Counted from the first letter of the stretch, positions 17,551 to 27,743 are shown. The stretch is 42,055 bases of DNA from Burkholderiales bacterium (GCA_029977705.1 JAPOKJ010000031.1:1-42055), one strand, 5' to 3'. The notes: generated by a model from the sequence alone, not told the origin. Numbers and translations: made by a program.

Positions 17551-18357
17551 TCAGCGCGGCTGGTTCATGGCCAGACGCACTCCGGCCACAAACTGGCTGG
17601 CGCGATCGACGGCCTGATCAACCGGCCCCTCACCGAGCAACTGAATGATTCGGGTGCCGATGATGATGGCATCGGCCTTTTGCGCAATGGTACGCGCACT
17701 CTCGGCATCGCGGATGCCGAAGCCCACGCCCACCGGCATGGGCAGCGCCTTCTTCAGGTGGCTGACCTTGGCCAGCACGTCGGTGGCATCGAGGTGACCG
17801 GCGCCAGTGATGCCGCGGAACGAGACGTAATAGACGTACCCGGTCGCCAGGGTCGCCACCATCGCGATGCGCTCATCGGTGGAGGTCGGCGCCAGGAAGA
17901 ACACCAGATCCATCGCCCGTGCACGGCACATGGCGGCGATCTCCTGCGACTCCTCGGGAGGCGTGTCGACGACGATCAGGCCGTCGACGCCCGCTGCCTG
18001 GGCATCGTCCATGAAACGCTCCAGCCCGTAGCGCTCGATCGGGTTGGTGTAGCCCATCAGGACCAGCGGGGTGCTCTGGTCGGTGCGGCGAAACTCGCGC
18101 ACGAAGCCGAGCACATCACGCATGCCCACGCCCTGGGCCAGGGCCTTCTCGCCGGCCGCCTGGATGACCGGGCCATCCGCCATGGGGTCAGAAAATGGGA
18201 CGCCCAGTTCGATGATGTCGGCACCGGCCTTGACCAGCCCATGCATCAAGGGCACGGTGGTGGCGCGCTCCGGGAATCCGGCGGTGATGTAGGGAATGAG
18301 CGCCTGTTGCTGCTTCTTGGCCAGAGCGGCAAAACAGGCCTGGATACGTGGGTTCAT
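17551..18357 (-). CDS. trpA: Tryptophan synthase alpha subunit
   Basis: A 268-residue TIM-barrel subunit that cleaves indole-3-glycerol phosphate to indole and glyceraldehyde 3-phosphate and passes indole to TrpB. The catalytic acids are seen: Glu50 in ELGVPFSDP and Asp61 in MADGPVIQ. The phosphate-binding stretch [11 protein letters not shown] is present. The open frame runs 72 codons further upstream into trpB, but that part is a shadow of trpB; the real start is MNPRIQACF, 13 bp after the trpB stop. The gene continues the trpF-trpB-trpA order. Confidence 0.97.
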   Translation of the reverse strand: MNPRIQACFAALAKKQQQALIPYITAGFPERATTVPLMHGLVKAGADIIELGVPFSDPMADGPVIQAAGEKALAQGVGMRDVLGFVREFRRTDQSTPLVLMGYTNPIERYGLERFMDDAQAAGVDGLIVVDTPPEESQEIAAMCRARAMDLVFFLAPTSTDERIAMVATLATGYVYYVSFRGITGAGHLDATDVLAKVSHLKKALPMPVGVGFGIRDAESARTIAQKADAIIIGTRIIQLLGEGPVDQAVDRASQFVAGVRLAMNQPR

Positions 18358-18370
18358 CGCGTGCCGGGTA

Positions 18371-19570
18371 TCAGAGGCTGAGGCCGTCGCGCTGGGCGAC
18401 GGTATGCATGTCCTTGTCGCCCCGTCCGGACAGGTTGACCAGGATGATCTTGTCCTTGGGCAGGGTCGGCGCCATCTTGGCGGCCTGCGCCAGGGCATGG
18501 CTGGACTCGAGCGCCGGGATGATGCCCTCGATGCGGCAGCAATGGTGGAAGGCAGCCACCGCTGCATCGTCATTGATCACCACATACTGGGCCCGGCCGG
18601 AGTCCTTCAGCCAGGCATGCTCAGGCCCCACGCCCGGATAGTCCAGGCCAGCCGACACCGAGTGCGTATCCACGACCTGGCCATTCTCGTCCTGCAGCAG
18701 GTAGGTCCGGTTGCCATGCAGCACACCCGGATAGCCGGCGGTGAGCGAGGCCGAGTGGCGCCCAGTCTCGACACCATCGCCGCCCGCTTCGACCCCGATC
18801 AACTGGACCTCGGGAAAGTTGATATAGGGGTGGAAGATGCCAATGGCGTTGGACCCGCCACCGACACAGGCCACGACATAGTCGGGCTGACGGCCGGCGC
18901 GCTCGGGCATCTGCTGGATGCACTCCTGGCCGATGATGGCCTGGAAGTCGCGCACCATCATCGGATAAGGATGGGGACCGGCCACGGTGCCGATGATGTA
19001 GAAGGTGGTCTCGACATTGGTCGTCCAGTCACGCATCGCCTCGTTGAGCGCGTCCTTCAGGGTGCGCGATCCCGAGGAGACCGGGACCACGGTCGCGCCG
19101 AGCAGCTTCATGCGAAACACATTCTGCGCCTGGCGTTTGACGTCGTCCTCGCCCATGAAGACGATGCATTCCATGCCATAGCGGGCACAGACGGTGGCGG
19201 TGGCAACGCCATGCTGACCGGCACCGGTCTCGGCGATGATGCGTTTCTTGCCCATGCGCCGCGCCAACAGGGCCTGGCCGATGGTGTTGTTGATCTTGTG
19301 CGCGCCGGTGTGGTTCAGATCTTCGCGCTTGAAGTAGATCTGGGCACCGCCCAGTTCCTCGGACCAGCGCCGGGCGTGATAGATCGGACTGGGACGACCG
19401 ACGAAGTGGGCCAGTTCGTCCTTGAACTCGGCGATGAACTCGGGATCATTGCGGTACTTGTCGTAGGCCTGACGCAGTTCCTCGAGCGCATGAATCAGGG
19501 TCTCTGCCACAAAAATGCCGCCGTAGCGGCCAAAGTGGCCTTTTGCGTCCGGCAGGTCATAGGGTTTCAT
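18371..19570 (-). CDS. trpB: Tryptophan synthase beta subunit
   Basis: A 399-residue PLP enzyme that joins indole and serine to make tryptophan. The PLP lysine is Lys92 in [10 protein letters not shown]. The beta-subunit signatures [21 protein letters not shown] and [12 protein letters not shown] are all intact. The start overlaps the trpF stop by 4 bp (19567-19570), so the two are translationally coupled. It is a TrpB1-type sequence by length and motif. Confidence 0.98.
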   Translation of the reverse strand: MKPYDLPDAKGHFGRYGGIFVAETLIHALEELRQAYDKYRNDPEFIAEFKDELAHFVGRPSPIYHARRWSEELGGAQIYFKREDLNHTGAHKINNTIGQALLARRMGKKRIIAETGAGQHGVATATVCARYGMECIVFMGEDDVKRQAQNVFRMKLLGATVVPVSSGSRTLKDALNEAMRDWTTNVETTFYIIGTVAGPHPYPMMVRDFQAIIGQECIQQMPERAGRQPDYVVACVGGGSNAIGIFHPYINFPEVQLIGVEAGGDGVETGRHSASLTAGYPGVLHGNRTYLLQDENGQVVDTHSVSAGLDYPGVGPEHAWLKDSGRAQYVVINDDAAVAAFHHCCRIEGIIPALESSHALAQAAKMAPTLPKDKIILVNLSGRGDKDMHTVAQRDGLSL

Positions 19571-20238
19571 CGTCGTTCTTTCAAAAGGTCGGCGGTGCGA
19601 ACCGCCTGCATGAAGCGTTCCATCAGCTCCGCACTCTTGACGCGCGGGTCTGCAGTCTGGATGCCACTGGACACATCGACCGCCAGCGGCGACAGTTGTG
19701 CAATGCCTTCCCCGACGCTGTGCTCGTCCAGCCCGCCCGACAGGATCATCCGCCCCGGTGACAAGGGCTGGGCCAGGCGCCAGTCAAAGCGCTTGCCGCT
19801 GCCACCATAGCCGGTGCTGAAGGCATCGAGCAGCAAGGCCTCGGCATCGCTGAACATCCGGTCCGATTCTAGCAAATCGGTCTCGGGCTGAACCCGTATG
19901 GCCCGCCAGTAAGCAGGGCCGGGCGCAAGCCGGCTGCCCTCAGGCCCGGCCAGAGATTCATGCACCTGTGCAGGGGTCTCATCGCCATGAAACTGGATCA
20001 CATCCAGGCCCAGGCGTCGCTGGCATTCCTGCACCAGTGCCGGCGGGGCATTGACGAACAGGCCCACCGCCGCCACGAAGGAGGGCATGGCCCTGCGCAA
20101 TTGCAGCGCCAGATCAGGCTCGACAAAGCGGGGGCTCTTGGCGTAGAAGACCAGCCCGAGGGCATCGACCCCCAGCGAAGCCGCCAGGCGCACATCCTGC
20201 TCGCGCACCAGGCCACAGAACTTGACGCGGGTCCGCAT
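19567..20238 (-). CDS. trpF: Phosphoribosylanthranilate isomerase
   Basis: A 223-residue TIM-barrel enzyme that isomerises phosphoribosylanthranilate to the carboxyphenylamino-deoxyribulose phosphate form in tryptophan synthesis. The N-terminal [11 protein letters not shown] motif has the catalytic Cys; the catalytic Asp is expected in the LLLDAFSTG segment. [10 protein letters not shown] and the C-terminal [13 protein letters not shown] phosphate-binding motif are present. It stands alone rather than fused to TrpC. trpE, trpG, trpD and trpC are not in the window. It follows truA with only one base between. Confidence 0.96.
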   Translation of the reverse strand: MRTRVKFCGLVREQDVRLAASLGVDALGLVFYAKSPRFVEPDLALQLRRAMPSFVAAVGLFVNAPPALVQECQRRLGLDVIQFHGDETPAQVHESLAGPEGSRLAPGPAYWRAIRVQPETDLLESDRMFSDAEALLLDAFSTGYGGSGKRFDWRLAQPLSPGRMILSGGLDEHSVGEGIAQLSPLAVDVSSGIQTADPRVKSAELMERFMQAVRTADLLKERR

Positions 20239-20239
20239 C

Positions 20240-21031
20240 TCAGTGCCCGGGCAATGCGGCAGCCGGCCAGGTCAGTTCGTTCAGCGGGTCGTCAGGCGCA
20301 TAGGCCACCCCGGTGAAGTACAGGCCTTCTGGCGCGAAGGTGGGGGCGCCCAGACGGCGGTCCCTGGCCCGCAGGAGGCTCGCCATCCAGTCGACCGGTT
20401 GCTTGCCAACTCCCACCTGGATCAAGGCGCCGACGATGTTGCGGATCATGTGATGAAGAAATCCGTTGGCGATGAATTCGATCGACAGCAAGGCGCCCTG
20501 CTCCCGCACCATGATGCCCTGCATGTCCCGGACAGGCGTCTTGGCCTGGCATTCCGAGGAACGAAAACTGCTGAAATCGTGTACCCCCAGCAGGCAGCGG
20601 CTGGCCTGCGTCAAGGCGGGCACATCGACCGGCTGGAAGACCCAAGCGGCCCGCTGGTGCAACAAGGGCTGGCGCATCGGGGCACGCAGGATCAGGTAAT
20701 GATAGCGCCTGCGGCGGGCATCGAAGCGGGCGTGGAAGTCGGGGGCAACTTCCCTCACCTGCTGGGCGGCGATGCCGCTGGGAAGATGACTGTTCAGGCC
20801 GCGGGTCCAGGCACCGGGCTTGCGCGGGGCCTCGGTGTCGAAATGAATCACCTGGGCGGTGGCATGGACGCCCGTATCGGTACGACCGGCACAGGTCACC
20901 TGCACCGGATGATCGGCCACCTTGCTCAGGGCGAGCTGGACATGGTCCTGTACACCATTGCCATGCGGCTGGCTCTGCCAGCCGTTGTAGGCGGATCCAT
21001 CGTAGGCCAGCACCAGGGCGAAGCGGGGCAT
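20240..21031 (-). CDS. truA: tRNA pseudouridine(38-40) synthase
   Basis: A 263-residue enzyme that makes pseudouridine at positions 38-40 of the anticodon arm. The catalytic Asp52 lies in the GRTDTGVHA motif; the N-terminal LAYDGSAYNGWQSQ and the VRDMQGIMV and FLHHMIRNIVGAL motifs are typical. It is the first gene after the fimV terminator, so the truA-trpF-trpB-trpA-accD run needs a promoter in the last part of fimV or in the short gap, or relies on read-through. No good promoter was found in the 66-bp gap. Confidence 0.96.
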   Translation of the reverse strand: MPRFALVLAYDGSAYNGWQSQPHGNGVQDHVQLALSKVADHPVQVTCAGRTDTGVHATAQVIHFDTEAPRKPGAWTRGLNSHLPSGIAAQQVREVAPDFHARFDARRRRYHYLILRAPMRQPLLHQRAAWVFQPVDVPALTQASRCLLGVHDFSSFRSSECQAKTPVRDMQGIMVREQGALLSIEFIANGFLHHMIRNIVGALIQVGVGKQPVDWMASLLRARDRRLGAPTFAPEGLYFTGVAYAPDDPLNELTWPAAALPGH

Positions 21032-21049
21032 GGGGGTTGTGCTCTCGCA

Positions 21050-21078
21050 AATAAAAACGGGGAAGCAAGCTTCCCCGC
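21050..21078 (-). terminator. Intrinsic terminator after fimV
   Basis: On the minus strand CGGGGAAG-CTTG-CTTCCCCG forms a perfect 8-bp stem followed at once by TTTTTATTT. It begins 20 bp after the fimV stop and ends about 20 bp before the truA start. It is the clearest rho-independent terminator in the window and splits the long codirectional run into two units. Confidence 0.9.
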
Positions 21079-21097
21079 AAAACGGCCCTGGCTGGAC

Positions 21098-24000
21098 CTA
21101 GCTTATTTTCGAAAGCATCGCTCTTGCTTTCTGTTGTTGTGCGGTGTCGCCGCCCCGAATCACCTCGTCGAGCAATTCGCGTGCGCCGTCCTTGTCGCCG
21201 ATGTCCTGGTAGGCGGAGGCAAGGTCAAGTTTGGTGGCCATTTCCTGCCAGCGGGCGGAATCCCCACCGACATTGCCCATCAGGGTCGAGGGGCTCAGGT
21301 CAAGACCGATCGGGGACAGGTCCTGGGCATCCTCGGGCATCATGGCAGCCGACGGGCCCTTGAGGGTCTCGAGGGCGGGCAGGTCGAGTTTGAAATCCTC
21401 GAGGTCAGCGACCGCGTCGGGCTCCGGCTTCGATACCGGTTCCGGCTTGTCATCGAGGTCCAGGGACGGCAATTCGATCTTGCCCTCCAGCGTCTTGCTC
21501 AGTTCGCTTGCGCCCGAACGTGCCTCGCCGGTGGTATTCGACAGACGCTGGCCGGCCAGACCGACCGTGGTGTCCTTTTGCAGGCTCATCGAGCCGGCGC
21601 CCATGCCTGAATCGATAGTCAGGTCGAAGTCCATGGCTGGCACGTCGGTATTGGCTTCGAGGCTGACGCCGTGATCGTCGGCCGACTCGCGCGCGGCGCC
21701 GACATCGGTTCCCGAGGCCGCGAGGGTGGCCGTCAGTGCCCCGCCCACGCTCAGCGGACTGGAAGAGACCACGCTCTTGGGGCCGTCGCCGCTGAACAGC
21801 GGATTGCCCGGGTCGAGGGCCAGGCCCTGGGTCAGGACCTTCGGCCATTCCTCATTCTGGCCGCCGGTCATGTCGTGCATTTCCTGGGCCAGGGCGCTGA
21901 AGGCCGCCACTTCCTTGCGGCCGGCATAGATTTCAAGCAGCTTGCTGCGGATGGCCTGACGCTCGGGCTGGCGCTTGAGGGCCTCCTTGAGGATCTCCTC
22001 GGCCTGGGCCTCGCGGCCGTAGGCAATGTAGACCTCGGCTTCGGCAATCGGATCGACCTCGGTGGAGGCCGGACCGCTGAGCGAGGTCTGGGCAGCCTGC
22101 AAGGCGGTATTGGCGGCGTTGCCGGCCAGACTGTTGGTGTCGACCTGCTGGCCACCGGTGGTGCCGAACAGGGAATTGGCGCTGAACTCCTCGCTGCCGT
22201 CCAGACTGTCCTCGAACTTTTCGTCGCCCGCAGCCTTCTTGCGACGACGCCACCAGGCAAACGCACCGCCAAGACCCAGCAGCGCAATCACGCCACCCGG
22301 GATGAGCGGGTTCTCGGTGACCATGTCCAGGATGCCCTCTTCAGGCTGGGCAGCCGGGGTTTGGGCAGGCACCACGGGAGGTGTCTTGGCCGCAGCGGCC
22401 TTTGCAGCCTCGGGCGACTTGGCCGCGCCAGCAGGCTTGGCGGCATCAGGGCCGGTGGCACCGGCTGTTGCCGAACCAGGCGCCGGCACCACGGGCGGCG
22501 TCACCGACTTGGCATCGGTCGCGGCAGCAGATCCTGTGGCATCTGCCTTGGCCGCATCGGGCTTGGAAGCATCGGCTTTCGGAGCGTCAGGTTTCGGTGC
22601 CTCGAGCTTCGGAACATCGAGCTTGGGAGCCTCGGCCTTGGGTGCATCCACCTTCGGCGCATCGATCTTCGGAGCCTCGGCCTTGGGTGCGTCCACCTTC
22701 GGCGCGGTACCCGCCTTGGCGGCATCAGCCTTCGGCGGCTCCACCTTAGGCGGCTCCATCTTCGGCGGCTCAAGCTTGGCTGCTGCCGGTGCCTTGCCGG
22801 CATCGGCCTTGGGCGGTTCGACCTTGGGCGGCTCCATCTTCGGCGGCTCGAGCTTGGCCACCGCAGGTGCCTTGCCAGCGTCAGCCTTGGGCGCATCCGC
22901 CTTGGATGCAGCCGCAGGCGGCGGCGTCACGGCGCCGGCTGCAGTCTTGCCCGCTGCCTTGGCATCGGCCAGTTGTTTTTCGACCTCGGCCAGGCGCTTG
23001 TTCTTGAGCTCGAGCAGGGCCTCGAGGTCCTTGACGTTCTTCTGCAGATCAGCGACGCGACTGTTCGATTCTTTCAGCGCATTGTCCCGAGCCACTGCCG
23101 CCTCGGCAGGCGCGGTCTTGGAGCCGGCACTGCCGGCGACGCCCTTGGCACCCGGAGCGCCCTTGGACAGTTTCAGCTCGTCACGAGGCGCGGCAGGCGC
23201 GGCCTTGCCGGCATCCGCGGGCGCAACCTCACCGGCTGCACGCTGACCCGTCTTGGCCTGGGCCAGCTTGCGGCTCGAGGCCGCCAGACGCGAGCGATAG
23301 CCCTGGAAATCGGCACCGCTTCTGACTTCGTTGCGGGCTTCGTTCGCATCGACCGCCCCCATGACAGCGGCGTCGGGAATATTCAGCGACACATCGGCGC
23401 GCATCCGGTTGATCGAGCCAAAGAAGGCATCCGGATTGGCGCGATAAATCGCAATGATGGCCTGCTCGAGGCTGACACTGGCAGGCTTGGCACGCGAGGC
23501 GATGCCGGCCAGCGTGTCACCACGCTTGGTCGTGACTGAACCTTCGGCAGCAGCGCCGTCAGCCGACTTGTCAGCCTTGCTGGCCGCTGGTGCAGCAGGA
23601 GCTGCAATCGGGGCCTGCTTGGGGGCCTCAGCGACCGGCGCCGGGCGCGTCGCACGCTGCGGGCGGGCGGCCGGGACAGGCTCGGCCTTGACGTCGGACT
23701 TGGCCTCAGCCATCCGGGTCTCGGGAGCGGGCGCGGCAGGGCGTGCAGGGGCGGCAGCCGGTGCCGGCGCCGCAGGGGTTGGGGTGACCTGAGCCGCCGG
23801 GCTCTGCACGGCCGGAGCGACTACGGCCGGGGCCGCGCTATCGGTGCCGGAGGGACGCGCGAGCCGCAATTCGGGCGGGTCGAGCAGGAAGGTGTACTCG
23901 CGGACAAACTTGCCGGTGGCCCAGTTCAACTCGACCAGCAGGTCGATGAAGGGCTCATTGACCGACCGGGTCGAACTGACCTTGACCACCGGTCGTCCGT

Positions 24001-24283
24001 CGGCACGCTGACCGATCGCAAAGCTCAGTCCGGTCAGGGCCGGATTGAATTCGAGACCGGCCTGCTTGAAGGCTTCGGGCGGGGCCAGCCGCGCCGTGAG
24101 CGAGGCCGCTTCTTCCTTGGACAGGGAGGTGATCTCGACCTCCGCCCGCAGGGGCTGACCGAGGGCCGATTGCACCGTCAGCCGGCCAAGACCTGCCGCC
24201 TGGGCATGGCCTGCAATCGCGCTGACCGCAAGGGCCACCGCTGCGGTTAAGGTCTTGGGGGTAAAGCGCCCGATAAAATCCAT
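21098..24283 (-). CDS. fimV: FimV-like polar peptidoglycan-binding protein
   Basis: A 1061-residue inner-membrane protein. The signal sequence is at residues 1-31 (TAAVALAVSAIAGHAQAA), followed by the FimV N-terminal domain (GLGRLTVQSALGQPLRAEVE). A LysM-type segment (TTKRGDTLAGIASRAK ... SLNIPD) is at about residues 255-320. A coiled coil (about 400-440) and a very long Ala/Lys/Pro/Asp/Glu-rich linker come next. One membrane segment (GGVIALLGLGGAFAWW) lies near residue 670, and the cytoplasmic TPR-like C-terminal domain ends with ASAYQDIGDKDGARELLDEV. In Pseudomonas FimV controls type IV pilus function and polar localisation. The start at 24283 has GGAGG five bases upstream. The gene lies between asd and truA, as elsewhere in Burkholderiales. 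Confidence 0.94.
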   Translation of the reverse strand: MDFIGRFTPKTLTAAVALAVSAIAGHAQAAGLGRLTVQSALGQPLRAEVEITSLSKEEAASLTARLAPPEAFKQAGLEFNPALTGLSFAIGQRADGRPVVKVSSTRSVNEPFIDLLVELNWATGKFVREYTFLLDPPELRLARPSGTDSAAPAVVAPAVQSPAAQVTPTPAAPAPAAAPARPAAPAPETRMAEAKSDVKAEPVPAARPQRATRPAPVAEAPKQAPIAAPAAPAASKADKSADGAAAEGSVTTKRGDTLAGIASRAKPASVSLEQAIIAIYRANPDAFFGSINRMRADVSLNIPDAAVMGAVDANEARNEVRSGADFQGYRSRLAASSRKLAQAKTGQRAAGEVAPADAGKAAPAAPRDELKLSKGAPGAKGVAGSAGSKTAPAEAAVARDNALKESNSRVADLQKNVKDLEALLELKNKRLAEVEKQLADAKAAGKTAAGAVTPPPAAASKADAPKADAGKAPAVAKLEPPKMEPPKVEPPKADAGKAPAAAKLEPPKMEPPKVEPPKADAAKAGTAPKVDAPKAEAPKIDAPKVDAPKAEAPKLDVPKLEAPKPDAPKADASKPDAAKADATGSAAATDAKSVTPPVVPAPGSATAGATGPDAAKPAGAAKSPEAAKAAAAKTPPVVPAQTPAAQPEEGILDMVTENPLIPGGVIALLGLGGAFAWWRRRKKAAGDEKFEDSLDGSEEFSANSLFGTTGGQQVDTNSLAGNAANTALQAAQTSLSGPASTEVDPIAEAEVYIAYGREAQAEEILKEALKRQPERQAIRSKLLEIYAGRKEVAAFSALAQEMHDMTGGQNEEWPKVLTQGLALDPGNPLFSGDGPKSVVSSSPLSVGGALTATLAASGTDVGAARESADDHGVSLEANTDVPAMDFDLTIDSGMGAGSMSLQKDTTVGLAGQRLSNTTGEARSGASELSKTLEGKIELPSLDLDDKPEPVSKPEPDAVADLEDFKLDLPALETLKGPSAAMMPEDAQDLSPIGLDLSPSTLMGNVGGDSARWQEMATKLDLASAYQDIGDKDGARELLDEVIRGGDTAQQQKARAMLSKIS
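22731..22886. repeat. Two tandem 78-bp copies inside fimV
   Basis: Positions 22731-22808 and 22809-22886 are near-identical in-frame copies, each coding 26 residues of the form KADAGKAPA(V/A)AKLEPPKMEPP plus KVEPP. Around them shorter KxDAPK and KxEAPK units continue to about 22530. The unit length is a multiple of three, so copy-number change would alter linker length without breaking the frame. Confidence 0.85.
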
Positions 24284-24655
24284 GAAGCCTCCGGAATGAC
24301 GCCGGTACTGTAAATTATTCTGACAAGACACGAACAAAAACTCACGAAGCCATCGCTCTGTCTTGCGGCGCAATGCGACAGACGTTGAGTCAGAATGCTG
24401 CTGACAAGCCCTGTTTTCGCTGTTTTCGAGAGTAACATCAACCACTTACCCAAGCAAGCTAAAGCGGGATCGAAGGTGGAAGATGGGTCCGGGATGTCGT
24501 ACCGCTGGAACACTGTGACCGACCGTTCATCGGTCCGCAGGGGTGCCAGGCGGCAAGATTCCCGACAGCGCGGGGCTTCGGCCGCGCGTCAATCGACTGG
24601 ATGCCGGCCATCAGGGACCGCGCCGGGCGCGCGGCAGTGATGGCCGGTGCAGCCG
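24284..24655. other. 372-bp gap between asd and fimV
   Basis: No gene is supported here. Near asd it holds a large composite hairpin (24604-24647). The rest would be the fimV leader and promoter region on the minus strand and is noticeably more AT-rich close to fimV (24300-24480). TTGTTC and AT-rich -10-like hexamers occur within about 60 bp of the fimV start, but no convincing pair stands out. The GGAGG site is at 24289-24293. Confidence 0.5.
24604..24647 (-). terminator. Composite stem-loop after asd
   Basis: An outer 10-bp perfect stem (CCGGCCATCA / TGATGGCCGG) encloses an inner 6-bp stem (CCGCGC / GCGCGG with a 5-base loop), only 8 bp after the asd stop codon. No T-run follows on either strand, so it may act as a 3'-end stabiliser or a factor-dependent terminator rather than a classical intrinsic one. 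Confidence 0.55.
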
Positions 24656-25777
24656 TCAAAGGGCCTTGAGCAGGATGCGCAGCATCCGGCGCAGCGGCTC
24701 GGCGGCACCCCACAGCAGCTGGTCGCCGACCGTGAAGGCGGACAGGTATTCAGGCCCCATGGCCAGCTTGCGCAGGCGGCCGATGGTTACTTTCATGGTG
24801 CCGGTGACAAAGGCAGGGGTCAGTTCACGGATGCTCTGCTCCCGGTTGTTCGGGACCACCTGGACCCAGGGGTTGGCCGCTGCCAGCATGCGCTCGATCT
24901 CGGCCAGGGGTACGTCCTTCTTCAGCTTGATGGTCAGGGCCTGGCTGTGGCAGCGCATCGCGCCAATCCGCACGCACAGGCTTTCCACCGGGATGTGGCC
25001 GGCGCCGCTGGCCGGCAGGCCCAGGATCTTGTTCAGTTCGGCATCGCCCTTCCACTCCTCCTTGCTCATGCCGTTGCCCAGGTCCTTGTCGATCCAGGGA
25101 ATCAGGCTGCCGGCCAGGGGCACCCCAAACTGCTCGGTCGGGTACTGGCTGGAGCGCAGGTGGGCGGCAACCTTCTGGTCGATCTCGAGAATGGCCGATC
25201 CGGGGTCGGCCAGCAAAGGGGCGACCGATCCGTGCACCGAGCCCATCTGGGCGATCAGTTCGCGCATGTTCTGGGCACCGGCGCCGGAGGCTGCCTGATA
25301 GCTGGCCACCGTCACCCAGTCCACCAGACCCGCCTTGAACAGGCCATCCATGCCCATCATCATCAGGCTGACGGTGCAATTGCCGCCGACGAAGTCCTTC
25401 TTGCCGTCGGCCAGTGCCTTCTGGATCACCGGCATGTTGCAGGGATCCAGGATGATGGTGGCGTCGTCCGTCATGCGCAGCGCCGAGGCGGCATCGATCC
25501 AGTAGCCCTTCCAGCCGGCCGCACGCAGCTTGGGATAGATGTCGTTGGTGTAGTCACCGCCCTGGCAGGTGATGATGGCTTCCATGCCGGCCAGCGCCGC
25601 GATCGAGTGCGCGTCCTGCAAGGGGTTGCCGCCCAGGGGGGCCTTGCCGCCGGCGTTGCTGGTCGAAAAGAACACCGGATCAATCAGTGCGAAGTCGTTT
25701 TCCTCACGCATGCGCTGCATCAGCACGGAGCCGACCATGCCGCGCCAACCCACCAGACCCACTTTCATCAAACTCAT
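24656..25777 (-). CDS. asd: Aspartate-semialdehyde dehydrogenase
   Basis: A 373-residue NADPH enzyme that reduces aspartyl phosphate to aspartate semialdehyde, the branch to lysine/diaminopimelate, threonine and methionine. The N-terminal [20 protein letters not shown] and the active-site Cys134 in [12 protein letters not shown] mark the Gram-negative type. The start at 25777 is supported by AGGAG eight bases upstream; the open frame goes 12 codons further without support, and an in-frame Met lies three codons in. It follows leuB by 95 bp, as in related genomes. Confidence 0.97.
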   Translation of the reverse strand: MSLMKVGLVGWRGMVGSVLMQRMREENDFALIDPVFFSTSNAGGKAPLGGNPLQDAHSIAALAGMEAIITCQGGDYTNDIYPKLRAAGWKGYWIDAASALRMTDDATIILDPCNMPVIQKALADGKKDFVGGNCTVSLMMMGMDGLFKAGLVDWVTVASYQAASGAGAQNMRELIAQMGSVHGSVAPLLADPGSAILEIDQKVAAHLRSSQYPTEQFGVPLAGSLIPWIDKDLGNGMSKEEWKGDAELNKILGLPASGAGHIPVESLCVRIGAMRCHSQALTIKLKKDVPLAEIERMLAAANPWVQVVPNNREQSIRELTPAFVTGTMKVTIGRLRKLAMGPEYLSAFTVGDQLLWGAAEPLRRMLRILLKAL

Positions 25778-25872
25778 GACAAATTCTCCTGAATAGAAAA
25801 CCTTGGGGGCCAACGGGCCGGCAGGCCGGGCAATTCGCCCTGGCAGCCGGTGCCGTCAACGGCCCGAAAACT

Positions 25873-26937
25873 TCAAAGCGCCGCCACCACAGCGTCACCC
25901 ATTTGCGAGGTGCTCACCGTGGCCTGTCCCGGCTGGGCGATGTCCGCCGTGCGCAACCCCTGCTGCAACACCTTGCGCACGGCCGCCTCGACCCGCTCGG
26001 CCGCCTTGGCCTGATTCAACGAATAGCGCAGCATCATCGCCAGCGACAGGATCGTGGCCAGGGGATTGGCCAGGCCCTTGCCGGCGATATCCGGCGCCGA
26101 GCCATGGATCGGCTCGTACATGCCAAAGCCCTTGGCATTGAGCGAGGCCGAGGGCAGCATGCCGATCGACCCGGTCAGCATCGAGGCCTCGTCGGACAGG
26201 ATGTCGCCAAACATGTTGCCGGTCACGATGACATCGAACTGCTTCGGATTTCGGATCAGTTGCATCGCCGCGTTGTCGACGTACATGTGGGTCAGTTCCA
26301 CGTCCGGGTAGTTTTTGTGCTCGTCGATCATGATGTCGCGCCAGAACTGGGTGGTCTCGAGCACATTGGCCTTGTCCACCGAGCACAGCTTCTTGCCGCG
26401 TTTTCGCGCCGCCTCGAAGCCTGCCTTGCCGATGCGCCGGATCTCGCTTTCGGTGTAGCGCATGGTGTCGAAGCCCTCGCGCTCGCCCTTCTCGTTGGTG
26501 CGCACGCCACGCGGCTGACCGAAATAGATATCACTGGTCAGCTCGCGCAGGATCAGGATGTCCAGACCGGCCACGACCTCGGGCTTGAGGGTCGAGGCAC
26601 TGGCCAGCTCGGGAAACACCGTGGCTGGTCGCAGGTTGGCAAACAGGTCGAAATGCTTGCGCAGGCGCAGCAGGCCCTGTTCGGGACGCTGGGCGCGCGG
26701 CAGGCTGTCGTACTTGGGCCCTCCGACCGAACCGAACAGGATCGCGTCGGCCCCTTCACAGATCTTCAGGGTTTCCGCCGGCAACGGATCGCCGGCCGCG
26801 TCGAAACCGGCGCCTCCGACCGCGCCATGGCTGAGTTCGAACTTGAGCCCGTGCTTGCCCAGAGCCTCCATGACACGCAGCGCCTGGGCAATGATTTCGG
26901 GGCCGATGCCGTCACCGGCGAGAACTGCGATCTTCAT
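25873..26937 (-). CDS. leuB: 3-isopropylmalate dehydrogenase
   Basis: A 354-residue enzyme of leucine synthesis that oxidises and decarboxylates 3-isopropylmalate with NAD+. The sequence starts [15 protein letters not shown], with [23 protein letters not shown] and the metal/NAD loop [14 protein letters not shown] all present. The open frame extends 27 codons upstream, but homology starts at 26937, where AAGGA lies nine bases before the ATG. It is third in the leuC-leuD-leuB order, separated from leuD by 143 bp that hold a perfect hairpin. Confidence 0.97.
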   Translation of the reverse strand: MKIAVLAGDGIGPEIIAQALRVMEALGKHGLKFELSHGAVGGAGFDAAGDPLPAETLKICEGADAILFGSVGGPKYDSLPRAQRPEQGLLRLRKHFDLFANLRPATVFPELASASTLKPEVVAGLDILILRELTSDIYFGQPRGVRTNEKGEREGFDTMRYTESEIRRIGKAGFEAARKRGKKLCSVDKANVLETTQFWRDIMIDEHKNYPDVELTHMYVDNAAMQLIRNPKQFDVIVTGNMFGDILSDEASMLTGSIGMLPSASLNAKGFGMYEPIHGSAPDIAGKGLANPLATILSLAMMLRYSLNQAKAAERVEAAVRKVLQQGLRTADIAQPGQATVSTSQMGDAVVAAL

Positions 26938-27021
26938 GTGAGGGTCCTTGGGTTCGATGTGAATGTGTTGAAAATCAGAAGGGTCTTTGGGGCATGTCTT
27001 GCACAAGGTCCGGCCCATGCA

Positions 27022-27056
27022 ATTCGGCCCAGCTTGGAGACCAAGCTGGGCCGAAT
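27022..27056. other. Perfect 16-bp hairpin between leuD and leuB
   Basis: ATTCGGCCCAGCTTGG, three bases (AGA), then the exact reverse complement. It lies in the leuD-leuB gap, 24 bp after the leuD stop and about 85 bp before the leuB start. Neither strand has a T-run after the stem, so it is not a standard intrinsic terminator. It may set relative expression by stabilising the leuCD message or pausing transcription before leuB. Confidence 0.85.
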
Positions 27057-27080
27057 GAGTGCTGCGGGCCGAGCGAGGTC

Positions 27081-27734
27081 TTAGCCGGCCAGCGTCTTCG
27101 CCAGCCAGGGCTGAGTGGCCAAACGTTTAGTCTCGTACTCGCGAATCTTGTCGGCATGACGCAGGGTCAGACCGATCTCGTCGAAGCCGTTGGTCAGGCA
27201 ATACTTGCGGAAATCGGTGATGTCGAACTTGTAGCCACGCGCGCCATCGACCGTGCGTACCGTCTGCTCGGGCAGGTCGATGATCAGTTCATAGCCCGGG
27301 AAAGCCGCCACGTCGGCAAACAGGGCGTCGACGGCACTTTCCGGCAACACGATCGGCAACAGGCCGTTCTTGTAGCAATTGTTGAAGAAGATATCGGCAA
27401 ACGAAGGGGCGATCACGGCCCGGAAACCATAGTCCTGCAAGGCCCAGGGCGCATGCTCGCGCGAGGAGCCGCAGCCGAAATTCTTGCGGGCGATCAGGAC
27501 CGAGGCGCCCTTGAAGCGCGGGTGGTTGAGCGCGAAATTCGGATTGAGCGGACGCTGGCTGTTGTCCATGCCAGGCTCGCCGCGGTCCATGTAGCGCCAC
27601 TCATCGAACAGGTTGGGCCCGAAGCCCGAGCGCTTGATCGACTTGAGGAATTGCTTGGGGATGATGGCGTCGGTATCGACGTTGGCGCGATCCAGGGCCG
27701 CGACCAGGCCACGATGTACGAGGAATTTGTCCAT
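27081..27734 (-). CDS. leuD: 3-isopropylmalate dehydratase small subunit
   Basis: A 217-residue aconitase-like swivel subunit that joins LeuC to isomerise 2-isopropylmalate to 3-isopropylmalate. It has the [18 protein letters not shown] start, the [19 protein letters not shown] motif and [14 protein letters not shown]. Its start lies 9 bp after the leuC stop, so the two subunits are made together. Confidence 0.97.
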   Translation of the reverse strand: MDKFLVHRGLVAALDRANVDTDAIIPKQFLKSIKRSGFGPNLFDEWRYMDRGEPGMDNSQRPLNPNFALNHPRFKGASVLIARKNFGCGSSREHAPWALQDYGFRAVIAPSFADIFFNNCYKNGLLPIVLPESAVDALFADVAAFPGYELIIDLPEQTVRTVDGARGYKFDITDFRKYCLTNGFDEIGLTLRHADKIREYETKRLATQPWLAKTLAG

Positions 27735-27743
27735 GCTCAGTCC

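Noticed and set aside
21671-23539. Long plus-strand open frame opposite fimV
   Set aside because: The Gly/Leu/Arg repeats mirror the fimV linker; fimV has a start site, signal peptide and known neighbours.
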